33,828 bases of DNA from an uncultured Rikenella sp. (GTDB lineage Bacteria > Bacteroidota > Bacteroidia > Bacteroidales > Rikenellaceae). Location: NCBI RefSeq assembly GCF_910579375.1, contig NZ_CAJTUJ010000012.1, forward strand, positions 1 to 33,828, given 5' to 3'. The notes beneath the pieces were generated by a model that saw only the letters and a list, made by a program, of their open reading frames with translations, was not told the origin of the DNA and did no database searches. Position 1 is the first letter of the stretch; each line of letters begins with the position of its first letter. A program made the position numbers and the translations under genes. Shown piece after piece: positions 8,940 to 16,276 of this stretch.

Positions 8940-9572
8940 ATGAAACGTTTTCTCCTCCTTTCGATCCTTTTCCTGAGTTTCGCCACCGTCCGGGCCGACC
9001 AGCATTCGGAAACGCTACTGAACGCTGTGCGCACGAAAATTCAGTCCTACAAGAGCTATCGGGTGGGCTTCACCGCCACGATTGAAGGCGAGGGGACGAC
9101 GGCAGGAACCTTGACGGTGAGCGGTAGGCGATTCGCCGCCTCGGTTTTCGGACAGGAGCTCTATTATGACGGGACGACGCTGTGGAACTACCTGCCGAAG
9201 GCACAGGAGGTGACTGTCGAGCAGCTCGATCCGACCGATCCGAACATCCTTTCCAATCCGGCGAAGTTAATGAACGTCGATCCGAAAGATTTCGAACACA
9301 GCTCTTTACCGGCCATCACGACGACGCAGGGAAAGAAATTGCAGGTGGTGAATTTGAAACCGAAACAGACGACGGCGGATTACACGGCTCTGACGCTTTA
9401 CATCGATCCGACGACCTCGCTGCCGGTACGCATCTCGATCGCGGCGACGGGAAACGATCGCCCGATCGAACTGCAAATCAAGGAGTGGAAAGTCAACATT
9501 CCAGTGACGGACAAGACGTTCCGTTTCGATCGGGCTTCGCACCCGGACACCGAAATCATCGATTTTCGGTAA
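8940..9572 (+). CDS. lolA: LolA-like outer membrane lipoprotein carrier
   Basis: 210-residue periplasmic protein of the LolA fold, which ferries lipoproteins from the inner to the outer membrane. From the ATG at 8940 it has a short signal peptide MKRFLLLSILFLSFATVRADQ. The mature part shows the LolA pattern: early helix LLNAVRTKIQSYKSYRVGFTA, strands GTLTVSGRRFAASV and YYDGTTLWNYLPKAQEVTVE, and the late strand LQIKEWKVNIPVTDKTFRFD. An in-frame TTG at 8922 would add six residues; the ATG gives a cleaner signal peptide. It starts 22 bases after ftsK, the common Bacteroidota order. A C-terminal cassette repeat begins 42 bases after its stop. Confidence 0.88.
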   Translation: MKRFLLLSILFLSFATVRADQHSETLLNAVRTKIQSYKSYRVGFTATIEGEGTTAGTLTVSGRRFAASVFGQELYYDGTTLWNYLPKAQEVTVEQLDPTDPNILSNPAKLMNVDPKDFEHSSLPAITTTQGKKLQVVNLKPKQTTADYTALTLYIDPTTSLPVRISIAATGNDRPIELQIKEWKVNIPVTDKTFRFDRASHPDTEIIDFR

Positions 9573-9614
9573 GTTTATCGGATCATGGGTATCCGATTCA
9601 ATCGCCGGGCAACA

Positions 9615-9802
9615 CCGCCCCGGGCTACCGCAACTCCGGATTGGGCATAACGGGCGGTAACGGCGAATACGGTTACGGTTGGTCTGCGTCTACCCAAGAG
9701 AACAATGGAATGTTTCTGAATTTCGGCCCGACAAATTTCGATTCTTCCCACACCAACCATCGTGCTTACGGTCTTCAGTTGCGTTGCCTCTCGGAATAAA
9801 CG
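9615..9802 (+). repeat. orphan C-terminal cassette A (60 codons)
   Basis: First of nine copies of the cassette family. It opens with CCGCCCCGGGC and encodes APGYR through RCLSE, 60 residues and TAA at 9797-9799, followed by ACG. Fold-signature residues are present: EYGYGWSAS, MFLNFG and NHRAYGLQLRCLSE. There is no N-terminal part and no promoter; the frame is open upstream only through an out-of-frame reading of lolA. It lies between the convergent lolA and sodB genes. The tail has the 8-base palindrome CGGCGCCG but no clear looped hairpin. Confidence 0.9.
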
Positions 9803-9894
9803 GCGCCGGCACAAAAAAAGGCCGCCTTTCGCCCCTGTCCGGTCGAAACCGACAGCCGGGACGAAAGACAGCCCGTAACGTACGGAGGCCCACC

Positions 9895-10482
9895 CTACAA
9901 CGTATCCTCGTACCGTTTTTCGATCACCTTCCAATCCACCAGATTCCAGAAAGCCGCCAAATAGTCCGGCCGACGATTCTGGTAGTCCAGATAATAGGCG
10001 TGTTCCCAGACATCCGCCGTGAGCAGCGGAATCGCCCCGTCACGCAACGGATTCTTCGCATTCGGCCCCTGAGTGATCGCCAGCCGTCCGTCCGCATCGA
10101 CCGACAACCAGGCCCAACCCGATCCGAACAACGTCGCTCCCGCCTTGGCGAACCCTTCGCGGAAAGCCTCGAAAGAGCCGAAATCGCGGTCGATCGCCGC
10201 CCGCAGCAGACCGCTCGGTTCATGCTGCCCGTTCGGCGCCAGCTGGAAGAAAAAGAAGATATGATTCCACGCCTGTGCCGCATTGTTGTAGATCGCCCCG
10301 TCCGCCTTGCGGACAATCTCCTCCAACGTGTCGTTTTCGAGCGGCGTCCCCTCGATCAACCCATTGAGGTTGTTGATATACGCCGCCTCGTGTTTCCCCC
10401 AGTGGAATTCGAGCGTGCGCGCGCTCATGGTCGGTTCGAGCGCATTGAGCGCATACGGTAAAGCAGGAAGTTCGAATTTCAT
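9895..10482 (-). CDS. sodB: superoxide dismutase (iron type)
   Basis: 195-residue Fe/Mn-family superoxide dismutase converting superoxide to oxygen and hydrogen peroxide in the cytosol. The four metal ligands are present: His27 (EFHWGKHEAAY), His74 (AQAWNHIFFF), Asp157 and His161 (DVWEHAYY). Gln70 in AAQAWNH and GSGWAWL at 120-126 are typical of iron or cambialistic enzymes. There is no signal peptide. It stands alone, facing away from the substrate-binding gene across 94 bases; I found no convincing -7 box for it there. Its 3' end points toward cassette A. Confidence 0.97.
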   Translation of the reverse strand: MKFELPALPYALNALEPTMSARTLEFHWGKHEAAYINNLNGLIEGTPLENDTLEEIVRKADGAIYNNAAQAWNHIFFFFQLAPNGQHEPSGLLRAAIDRDFGSFEAFREGFAKAGATLFGSGWAWLSVDADGRLAITQGPNAKNPLRDGAIPLLTADVWEHAYYLDYQNRRPDYLAAFWNLVDWKVIEKRYEDTL

Positions 10483-10564
10483 AACGAATAGAATGTTTAT
10501 AGTGTGAAACGATGATTGATGTTTATTTCCCTCCTAAAGCAAACTTCGTTCCAAACCCATTCAC

Positions 10565-10572
10565 TATATTTG
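10565..10572 (+). promoter_or_regulatory. -7 box of the substrate-binding lipoprotein operon
   Basis: TATATTTG matches TAnnTTTG but ends only four bases before the ATG at 10577. If it is used with normal spacing, the transcript would be leaderless or nearly so. It could equally be a chance match. Confidence 0.5.
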
Positions 10573-10576
10573 TCGA

Positions 10577-11755
10577 ATGAAGTTCGATAACCCCATTCTC
10601 AGAGGCATTCGGGCCTCCATCCTCTCTTGTGCGGTGCTTTCGGGAGTCGTTTCGTGCGGCGGGCCTTCGGGCGAAAGAGGCGGAGCGGGCGACACCACCG
10701 CCTGGGCGCCGATTTATCGAAGCCGGTATGCCGAGCGGTTCGAACTGCTGGGCGACACGCTGAACAACGGCCGTTCCACACTGCTGCGAGTGCGCAATCC
10801 GTGGCAGGGGGCGGAAAATACGGTGTACGATTACAGGCTGGTTCCTGACACGGCAGCCACGGTGCGGGAAGGAGAGATCCGATATCCGATCCGGTCGGCC
10901 GTCTGCATGTCCTCGACCCACGTCGCGTTTCTGGACGCGCTCGGCGAGGTCTCGGTAGTCAGGGGTGCGTCGGGAATCGACTTCATCGCCAACCCGGCGG
11001 TACATACCGGAGCCGTGAAAGAGGTGGGCTACGACACGAACCTCGACTTCGAAACCATCGTCGCGCTACGGCCCGACGTCGTCTTCATCTACGGCGTGGG
11101 GGGCGAGCACACGGCGGTGACGAAGTTGCGGCAGCTGGGGCTGCCGGTGGTCTATATCGCCGACTATCTGGAGAACGATCCGCTGGGACGGGCGGAATGG
11201 ATCGTGCCGTTCGGTTTGCTGACCGGGAAACTGAACGAAGCGATCTTGTATTTCAACCGAATCGAGGCGCGTTACCGGGAACTGGCCACCCGGATTCCGG
11301 CGTCGGACAGTTCGGCCGTGGGGCGCCCCAAAGTGATGCTGAATGCGCCGTATCGCGACGTCTGGTACCTGCCGGGAGATCGGAGCTATATGGCCCGATT
11401 GGTGCGCGAGGCGGGAGGCGACTACCTCGGCCGGGGGACGGACAACGACGCCAGCCGGCCGGTGAGCGCCGAACACGCCTGGGTGCTGATGCAGGAGGCG
11501 GACTACTGGCTGGCGCCGGGAATGGCGCAAAACCTGGCGCAGCTGAAAGCGGACAATCCTCGTTTCGCCGGGCTGCCGGTGGTGCGCGAGGGGCGAGTCT
11601 TCAACAACAATGCGCGGATCACGCCGAAGGGAGGGAGCGACTTCTGGGAATCCGGCGTCGTGCGACCGGATCGCGTGCTGGCCGACCTGATCCGTATTCT
11701 CCACCCGGAACTCCTGCCGGAACACGAACTCTACTACTTCCACCGCTTGAAATAA
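10577..11755 (+). CDS. ABC-type metal/siderophore/cobalamin substrate-binding lipoprotein
   Basis: 392-residue protein of the helical-backbone (TroA/BtuF/FecB-like) periplasmic binding family. A lipoprotein signal ends in LSGVVSCGG, so Cys28 is probably lipidated. Two lobes can be seen: IRYPIRSAVCMSSTHVAFL begins the first, with the typical DFETIVALRPDVVFIYG. The second includes PKVMLNAPYRDVWYLPG, GGDYLG and VVREGRVFNNNAR. The ligand cannot be told from sequence; iron-chelate, heme or cobalamin are the options. No permease or ATPase gene is adjacent. The ECF sigma factor gene starts 31 bases downstream, so the two are probably co-transcribed. Confidence 0.85.
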   Translation: MKFDNPILRGIRASILSCAVLSGVVSCGGPSGERGGAGDTTAWAPIYRSRYAERFELLGDTLNNGRSTLLRVRNPWQGAENTVYDYRLVPDTAATVREGEIRYPIRSAVCMSSTHVAFLDALGEVSVVRGASGIDFIANPAVHTGAVKEVGYDTNLDFETIVALRPDVVFIYGVGGEHTAVTKLRQLGLPVVYIADYLENDPLGRAEWIVPFGLLTGKLNEAILYFNRIEARYRELATRIPASDSSAVGRPKVMLNAPYRDVWYLPGDRSYMARLVREAGGDYLGRGTDNDASRPVSAEHAWVLMQEADYWLAPGMAQNLAQLKADNPRFAGLPVVREGRVFNNNARITPKGGSDFWESGVVRPDRVLADLIRILHPELLPEHELYYFHRLK

Positions 11756-11786
11756 CCCCGCCCGTCTACCGGGAAAAGAATCGACC

Positions 11787-12395
11787 ATGACCGCTACCGA
11801 CGACACCCGACTGCTCGACCGCCTCCGCTCCGCCGATCCGACGGAACGCGAAGCCGCGTTCGTCGAACTGGTCGATCGGTACAGCCAGCGGATCTACTGG
11901 ACGGTGCGGAAACTGGTCGTGAGCCACCACGACACCGACGACGTCGTCCAGAACGTCTTCCTGAAGGTTTGGAACGCCGTGGGCGACTTTCGGGGCGAGT
12001 CGGGACTCTTCACGTGGCTCTATCGCATTGCGATCAACGAGTCGCTGAGCCTGCTGCGCAGCCGGCGGTCAGGGCTTTTCGCCTCCTTAGACGACGGAGG
12101 CACGGGGTTCGACCGCATCGCGGGGAGCGAAGGGCTGATCGACGGCGAGGGCATCGAACGGGCACTGGCGCGGGCGGTCAGCCGGCTGCCGGCCAAACAA
12201 CGGGCCGTCTTCACGCTGCGGTACTGGGACGAAATGCCCTACGAAGAGATGTCTGCGGTACTGGAGACATCGGTGGGAGCCTTGAAAGCTTCGTACCACC
12301 ACGCGGCGGCAAAGGTCGAACGGTGGGTGCGGGAAGAGTGGTCAGGGGCGGACTTCACCCCGACTCTCGATGAGACCTCCGACTCGGGGGAATAA
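11787..12395 (+). CDS. RNA polymerase ECF-type sigma factor
   Basis: 202-residue sigma-70 family protein of the extracytoplasmic-function group. Region 2 runs from FVELVDRYSQRIYWTVRK through DTDDVVQNVFLKVWNAV to GLFTWLYRIAINESLSLLR. A linker of about 50 residues leads to region 4, LPAKQRAVFTLRYWDEMPYEEMSAVLETSVGALKASYHHA, whose helix-turn-helix would bind the -35 element. The order sigma factor, one-helix membrane protein (12488), CpxP/Spy-like periplasmic protein (12980) is a recognisable envelope-stress arrangement. That it also controls the preceding binding-protein gene is inference from spacing. Confidence 0.93.
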   Translation: MTATDDTRLLDRLRSADPTEREAAFVELVDRYSQRIYWTVRKLVVSHHDTDDVVQNVFLKVWNAVGDFRGESGLFTWLYRIAINESLSLLRSRRSGLFASLDDGGTGFDRIAGSEGLIDGEGIERALARAVSRLPAKQRAVFTLRYWDEMPYEEMSAVLETSVGALKASYHHAAAKVERWVREEWSGADFTPTLDETSDSGE

Positions 12396-12487
12396 TCGGC
12401 TCCGGGCCATAAAATAATTTCCGCCCGGGATTAAACTCCGCTCCGGACCGAGCGTCAAAGGGACAAAGCAACGCAGAAATCGCACAC

Positions 12488-12958
12488 ATGAACACGCCTC
12501 GGAACACATCGTCGCACACGCCTCGGCAAGGGCATCCGTATCGGGTGCCGGAGGGCTATTTTGCGGAGTTGCGGAACACGCTGCGCGAACGGGTCGCGGA
12601 AGACTCGGCTGCGGAGAGGGTTTCGGCTGTGGTGGGAAGTTGGTGGGGGCGGCTCGGACGGATAGCGGGTTTGGCGGGGGCGTTCGGCTGTCTGGTGCTT
12701 TTCGCGACCGTCGGATTCTATTTCACGGGATATCGGGCACAGCAGCGTGAGTTGTTGGCACAGGAGGGGCAGACGAGCGAGACGCTGTTGGGATACCGGC
12801 TCTACTCCGAAGACATCGAAGAGTTGCAGGACTACTTGTCGGATGAGGACGATGGGACGCAGCAGACGTTGCTGGCGGAGGCGGTGACCGACTATCTGGA
12901 TATCTACGGATACGGCGGGGTCGATCTCGCGGATCTGCTGGAGAACGACAACGAATAA
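12488..12958 (+). CDS. putative anti-sigma factor, one membrane helix
   Basis: 156-residue protein, no enzyme motif. Residues 17-33 (HPYRVPEGYFAELRNTL) match the short N-terminal motif common in Bacteroidota proteins encoded right after ECF sigma factors. A single membrane helix lies at about 58-80 (IAGLAGAFGCLVLFATVGFYF). The rest is acidic (YSEDIEELQDYLSDEDDG) and would be periplasmic. Its place between the sigma factor and a CpxP-like sensor suggests it holds the sigma factor at the membrane. No zinc-binding anti-sigma motif is present, so the role is inferred from context. Confidence 0.65.
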   Translation: MNTPRNTSSHTPRQGHPYRVPEGYFAELRNTLRERVAEDSAAERVSAVVGSWWGRLGRIAGLAGAFGCLVLFATVGFYFTGYRAQQRELLAQEGQTSETLLGYRLYSEDIEELQDYLSDEDDGTQQTLLAEAVTDYLDIYGYGGVDLADLLENDNE

Positions 12959-12979
12959 TTTGGATCTATTTTTCTGAAA

Positions 12980-13489
12980 ATGAACCGCATATTTACATCT
13001 AACGATTCCTTTTGGAGCGTACTCTTTCGTTACGCGGGGGGATTTCTGGGGGGGCTGATTATCTTATGTGTTTCGGGAACCGGGGCGCAGGCACGGGAAA
13101 CGATGCCGCAGCAGGAACGGCCGCCTCAGGCCGATGAAATCAGAGAGCTGAAAATCGGCTTTTTCAGCGATGCGCTGCAACTCACTCCGGAGCAATCGCA
13201 ACGTTTCTGGCCGGTTTACAACGAATATTGGAGCGCCCGGCGGGAGTTGGGCCGGAAACGGCATGCGGCACATCGGGCGATCCGGGAGGGGCGCGATGCG
13301 GAGCGGCAGTTCGAAATCGTACTGGGGGTTATGGATGCCGAGCGGAAATTGATGGCGGATTACATGGCGAAATTCCGTCAGATTTTGCCGGCGGACAAGG
13401 CGGCGCGGGTTTTCGTGACCGATGAGGATTTCAAAAATTTCCTGATCCGGAAGGTGACGCGGAAAGCGCCGCCGGAGACGCGGAAATAG
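12980..13489 (+). CDS. CpxP/Spy-like periplasmic protein
   Basis: 169 residues. A membrane-spanning signal sequence (about 18-37, GGFLGGLIILCVSGTGAQA) leads to a helical periplasmic domain. LQLTPEQSQRFWPVYNEYW at about 66-84 is the LTxxQ-type motif of Spy/CpxP proteins and related Bacteroidota envelope-stress proteins. Later helices are rich in Arg, Lys and Glu (DAERQFEIVLGVMDAERKL). It is the last gene of the sigma-factor cluster, 21 bases after the putative anti-sigma gene, and could sense envelope damage or bind misfolded protein. Cassette B begins only nine bases after its TAG. Confidence 0.75.
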   Translation: MNRIFTSNDSFWSVLFRYAGGFLGGLIILCVSGTGAQARETMPQQERPPQADEIRELKIGFFSDALQLTPEQSQRFWPVYNEYWSARRELGRKRHAAHRAIREGRDAERQFEIVLGVMDAERKLMADYMAKFRQILPADKAARVFVTDEDFKNFLIRKVTRKAPPETRK

Positions 13490-13498
13490 GAGTCGATC

Positions 13499-13686
13499 CC
13501 GCCCCGGGCTACCGCTATCCTAACGAAGGAACGTTAGGAGCCATCGGCAAAAACGGGTACAGTTGGATCTCTATAGCCAGCGGCATCTACGGCATGTTCT
13601 TGAACTTCGGTGTACCGGGAGTCGATCCCAGCGACGTGACCAGCCGCAGCTACGGTTTTCAGTTGCGTTGCCTCTCGGAATAAACG
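13499..13686 (+). repeat. orphan C-terminal cassette B (60 codons)
   Basis: CCGCCCCGGGC then APGYRYPNEG to RCLSE, TAA at 13681-13683 and ACG. Signature residues are kept: NGYSW, MFLNFG, VDPS and SRSYGFQLRCLSE. It starts nine bases after the stop of the CpxP-like gene and has no start codon of its own. It is followed by the hairpin GACGC-ACA-GCGTC and the GGCAGCC box. Confidence 0.92.
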
Positions 13687-13720
13687 GACGCACAGCGTCT
13701 TCTACTGGCAGCCCCTACCC
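13687..13720 (+). repeat. post-cassette hairpin and GGCAGCC box (B)
   Basis: Perfect 5-bp stem GACGC/GCGTC with loop ACA at 13687-13699, three bases after the cassette stop. TTCTACT follows, then GGCAGCCCCTACCC at 13707-13720. The same hairpin-box order occurs after cassette D and at 16183 with different stem bases. The box carries the mtaB stop codon on the other strand. Confidence 0.8.
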
Positions 13721-15055
13721 TATCTCAAGCGGCCGACCCGACAAACACTCCTCGCCGCCTGCATATCCGGACGACGTCGTCCGACCCTCTCCCAGTTCAA
13801 CAGCCACGATCCGATTCACCGCCTCCGATCGATACGGCATCGCGACCCGGATATAATTGTCCGTAAATCCGACCATCTGTCCCTCCCGCACCGTCGACTC
13901 GAAAAGCACCGGACGAACCGAACCGACGAAACGGTCGTAAAACGCTCCGTGCAACCGGGCCGACAACTCGCCCAACCGTTCCACCCGCCGAGCGGCCTCT
14001 TGCAGCGAAACGCGATCCGGCAGCTCCGCCGCCGGCGTCCCCGGCCGCACCGAATACGGGAAAATATGGAGAAACGCCGGTCGTATCCGCTCAGCGAGAA
14101 AACGATACGCCGCCTCGAAATCCGCCTCCGTCTCGCCCGGAAAACCCACAATCACATCCACCCCGACAAACGCATCCGGCATCGCCTCGCGCACCCGGTC
14201 GATCCGTTCCGCAAACCGCGCCGTATCGTACCGCCGACGCATCATCCGCAACACCCGATCCGTCCCCGCCTGCAACGGGATATGGAAATGGGGCATAAAC
14301 TTCGCGGACTGAGCGCAAAATGCGATCACTTCATCCGTCAGGAGGTTCGGCTCGATGGAGGATATCCGGTAGCGTTCGATCCCTTCGACCTCCTCCAGCG
14401 CACGGATCAAATCCAGAAAACGTTCGCCGGTCGTCCGGCCGAAATCCCCGATATTCACCCCCGTCAGCACCACCTCTTTCACTCCGCGTGCCGCGATTTC
14501 GCACGCCTCGGCCACCAGCTCCGACACCGAGATATTGCGACTGGCACCCCGGGCATCCGGAATCGTGCAATACGCACACCGGTAATCGCATCCGTCCTGC
14601 ACTTTCAGAAACGCCCGGGTACGGTCCCCGACGGAAAAAGCCGCAAAAAACGATCGAATCTCCTCGGCGGCGCAGGCGTGTACTTCGACCGTCCGCTCGC
14701 CTCGCCCCAATAGTCCGGCCACCTGGTCGTAAAGCATTCCTTTCTCGTGATTTCCCGTCACGATATCCACCCCTTGGATCCGGGCCAGCTCCTGAGGCCG
14801 CAGCTGGGCATAACATCCGGTTACGGCAACGATGGCTCCGGGGTGTTCCCGCGCCGCTTTCCGAACGATATTCCGGCATTTCTTCTCGGCATGTTCCGTG
14901 ACCGCACAGGTATTGATCACGCAGATATCGGCTCGTTCTCCCTTTCCGGCCCGCACGAAACCGCCCTCTTCGAACTGTCGGGCAATGGTTGCCGTTTCGG
15001 AAAAGTTGAGTTTGCAACCGAGGGTATAGAAAACCACTTTTCGAAGTGTATTCAT
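13715..15055 (-). CDS. mtaB: tRNA threonylcarbamoyladenosine C2-methylthiotransferase MtaB
   Basis: 446-residue radical-SAM enzyme that adds a methylthio group to t6A37 of tRNA. The N-terminal domain has the three cluster cysteines Cys14 (LGCKLN), Cys50 (NTCAVT) and Cys81 (TGCYAQ). The radical-SAM triad is in CDYRCAYCTIP near residue 160, followed by GVNIGDFG and FHIPLQAGTDRVL. A TRAM-like tail (FESTVREGQMVGFTDNYIRVA) binds tRNA. The frame continues upstream to 15310, but that stretch is the antisense of cassette C, so ATG at 15055 (MNTLRKVVFYTLGCK) is the natural start. The last codons and the TAG lie in the tail of cassette B. Confidence 0.95.
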   Translation of the reverse strand: MNTLRKVVFYTLGCKLNFSETATIARQFEEGGFVRAGKGERADICVINTCAVTEHAEKKCRNIVRKAAREHPGAIVAVTGCYAQLRPQELARIQGVDIVTGNHEKGMLYDQVAGLLGRGERTVEVHACAAEEIRSFFAAFSVGDRTRAFLKVQDGCDYRCAYCTIPDARGASRNISVSELVAEACEIAARGVKEVVLTGVNIGDFGRTTGERFLDLIRALEEVEGIERYRISSIEPNLLTDEVIAFCAQSAKFMPHFHIPLQAGTDRVLRMMRRRYDTARFAERIDRVREAMPDAFVGVDVIVGFPGETEADFEAAYRFLAERIRPAFLHIFPYSVRPGTPAAELPDRVSLQEAARRVERLGELSARLHGAFYDRFVGSVRPVLFESTVREGQMVGFTDNYIRVAMPYRSEAVNRIVAVELGEGRTTSSGYAGGEECLSGRPLEIG

Positions 15056-15102
15056 ATCTTTTTCAAGGGATTGACCGAAAAAATCGGTTATAGAGACGTT
15101 TC

Positions 15103-15289
15103 CCGCCCCGGGCTTCCGCAGCGCCGGTTCGGCGAACCGGCAAACGTCGGTTACGAGGGTGCTGTCTGGTCGGTTTCGACCAATGGGACGAACGGCATTT
15201 ATTTGCGTTTCGTCATGGAGGCTGTCCAGCCCAGTCACTGGTACTACCGCACTTACGGTCGTCAGTTGCGTTGCCTCTCGGAATAAACG
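15103..15289 (+). repeat. orphan C-terminal cassette C (frameshifted)
   Basis: CCGCCCCGGGC and APGFRSAG, then a one-base deficit near 15120-15131 shifts the frame. From there GEPANVGYEGAVWSVSTNGTNGIYLRF to RQLRCLSE is in the other frame, with TAA at 15284-15286 and ACG. It is 182 bases from GCC to stop, against 183 in the short intact copies. It lies 48 bases from the mtaB start, on the opposite strand, so it is the only cassette that is clearly broken as a reading frame. Confidence 0.9.
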
Positions 15290-15680
15290 CCGCGGGCCCG
15301 CGGTGGGCAATGGGCTGGAGCTACCCCTATTCTAACTTGATAGCGGGTCGGACGCCCGGGAAGAACGGCAACTCTCGACGCGGAGCGGCGTGTTGCAGGC
15401 CTCCCGAGGGGAAGCGGCCGGCCCGCGCGGTTCTTCAAACCGCAACTACAACGCCCCATTCTGTACTGTTCGTCCTCGGCGCGCCCCCCTCGCGCCGCTA
15501 AAGCGTCGCCCTCGCCGAGGACGGCGATTCCTCTCGGAACCGCGCTACTCGCTCTCGACCTATAGCAGTTCCCCACCAGCGGAGAGCAGCAACGAGCTCC
15601 GACAAGTTGCAGCCCACCGCGTGGGGTGGCGGCGAACTGCGCGGCTCAAAGAGCCGCAGAAGCTCGGCCCATTTGGTTTC
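15287..15680 (+). repeat. structured GC-rich element, copy 1
   Basis: Starts after cassette C with a perfect palindrome CCGCGGGCCCGCGG at 15290-15303. A CTACCCCTATTC tract comes next, then hairpins at 15427-15443 (GCGGTT/AACCGC), 15471-15523 (arms CGTCCTCGGCG and CGCCGAGGACG), 15524-15543, 15614-15629 (CCACC/GGTGG) and 15641-15657 (GCGGCTC/GAGCCGC). The same order recurs after cassette I at 33457-33828. Bases 15455-15556 match 33612-33713 without gaps and with about eight differences. Three stems differ by compensatory changes. No convincing protein is encoded. Confidence 0.8.
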
Positions 15681-16276
15681 GGACTTTCGTCCAATTCTGT
15701 TGGGTGCGGGCTGCGGCGTCCGGCCCGGGCATCGAAGATGCCCCGCCGCAAGCCCGGCGGCTCTTAGAGCCGCAAGAGCTCAGCCAATGATTCAGCCCCA
15801 ATCTAAGCCCCATGCTCGGCTTGGCGCGGCGGGAAAACCGTTTTCGGTTTTCCCGCCTGAAGAACAGGCGCAGCCCAAAGTTCGCCCCAGTTCTCGGCCC
15901 TGTGTCAGCCCCACTGCGGCTCCGCTTACGCTCCGCCGCGTTTGCCGTCGCCCGCGGCAATTCTTGCCGGATTGGCCGAGTGCCAACCGGCAGAATATGC
16001 CCTCTTAAGCGGGCGGGCGACGGAGTTTTCGCACAAAATCGAGTTTTTCGCGCGCCTTGCGCGATTCATCCTCTTTCGGCTCACCGCCGAAATAGTTGAA
16101 TCGCTCCTTTAGGCCGGGCGCGCGGCTGGCCTCCCGGAGAAGACTGCGCTCGGGCCGCGCGGGCCCCACGTCCCGTGGACGGGAAATGCTTACGCATTTC
16201 AACTGGCAGCCTCTACCCCCGTTCTTTGTCCACACGCAGACAACCTCTCCAAATACACGAGCCTCCGTCCACCACG
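15681..16276. other. gene-free, hairpin-rich spacer
   Basis: No reading frame here looks like a protein. Perfect hairpins include GGCATC-GAA-GATGCC (15728-15742), GCGGCTC-TTA-GAGCCGC (15757-15773) and a 13-bp stem with loop TTTT (15828-15857, arm GGCGGGAAAACCG). A nested pair lies at 16062-16103: outer CGATTCA/TGAATCG, inner TTCGGC/GCCGAA. GAAATGC-TTAC-GCATTTC (16183-16200) is followed at once by a GGCAGCCTCTACCC box (16205-16218). Several hairpins are followed by CAGCCC-like strings. The spacer ends at the lptD stop. Confidence 0.7.
16183..16218 (+). repeat. hairpin and GGCAGCC box without a cassette
   Basis: GAAATGC-TTAC-GCATTTC followed by AACT and GGCAGCCTCTACCC. This is the same module seen after cassettes B and D, here without a cassette before it. 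Confidence 0.65.

Noticed and set aside
9182..9799. 205-codon frame running from lolA into cassette A
   Set aside because: Its first two thirds are an out-of-frame reading of lolA; only the cassette part has a meaningful sequence.
9800..9894. Bidirectional terminator between cassette A and sodB
   Set aside because: There is an A-tract with GC-rich flanks, but I could not draw a convincing continuous stem.
10483..10576. Promoter for sodB
   Set aside because: No TAnnTTTG match on the minus strand in the 94-base gap; nothing firm enough to list.
15056..15310. 85-codon N-terminal extension of mtaB
   Set aside because: It is the antisense of cassette C, and the protein before MNTLRKVVFYTLGCK has no counterpart in MtaB, which normally begins just before the first cluster Cys.
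15262..16235. Several overlapping reading frames of 60-130 codons on both strands
   Set aside because: They are rich in Arg, Pro, Ser and Ala, overlap each other in many frames, show no domain pattern, and lie in a hairpin-rich repeat where GC content alone keeps frames open.
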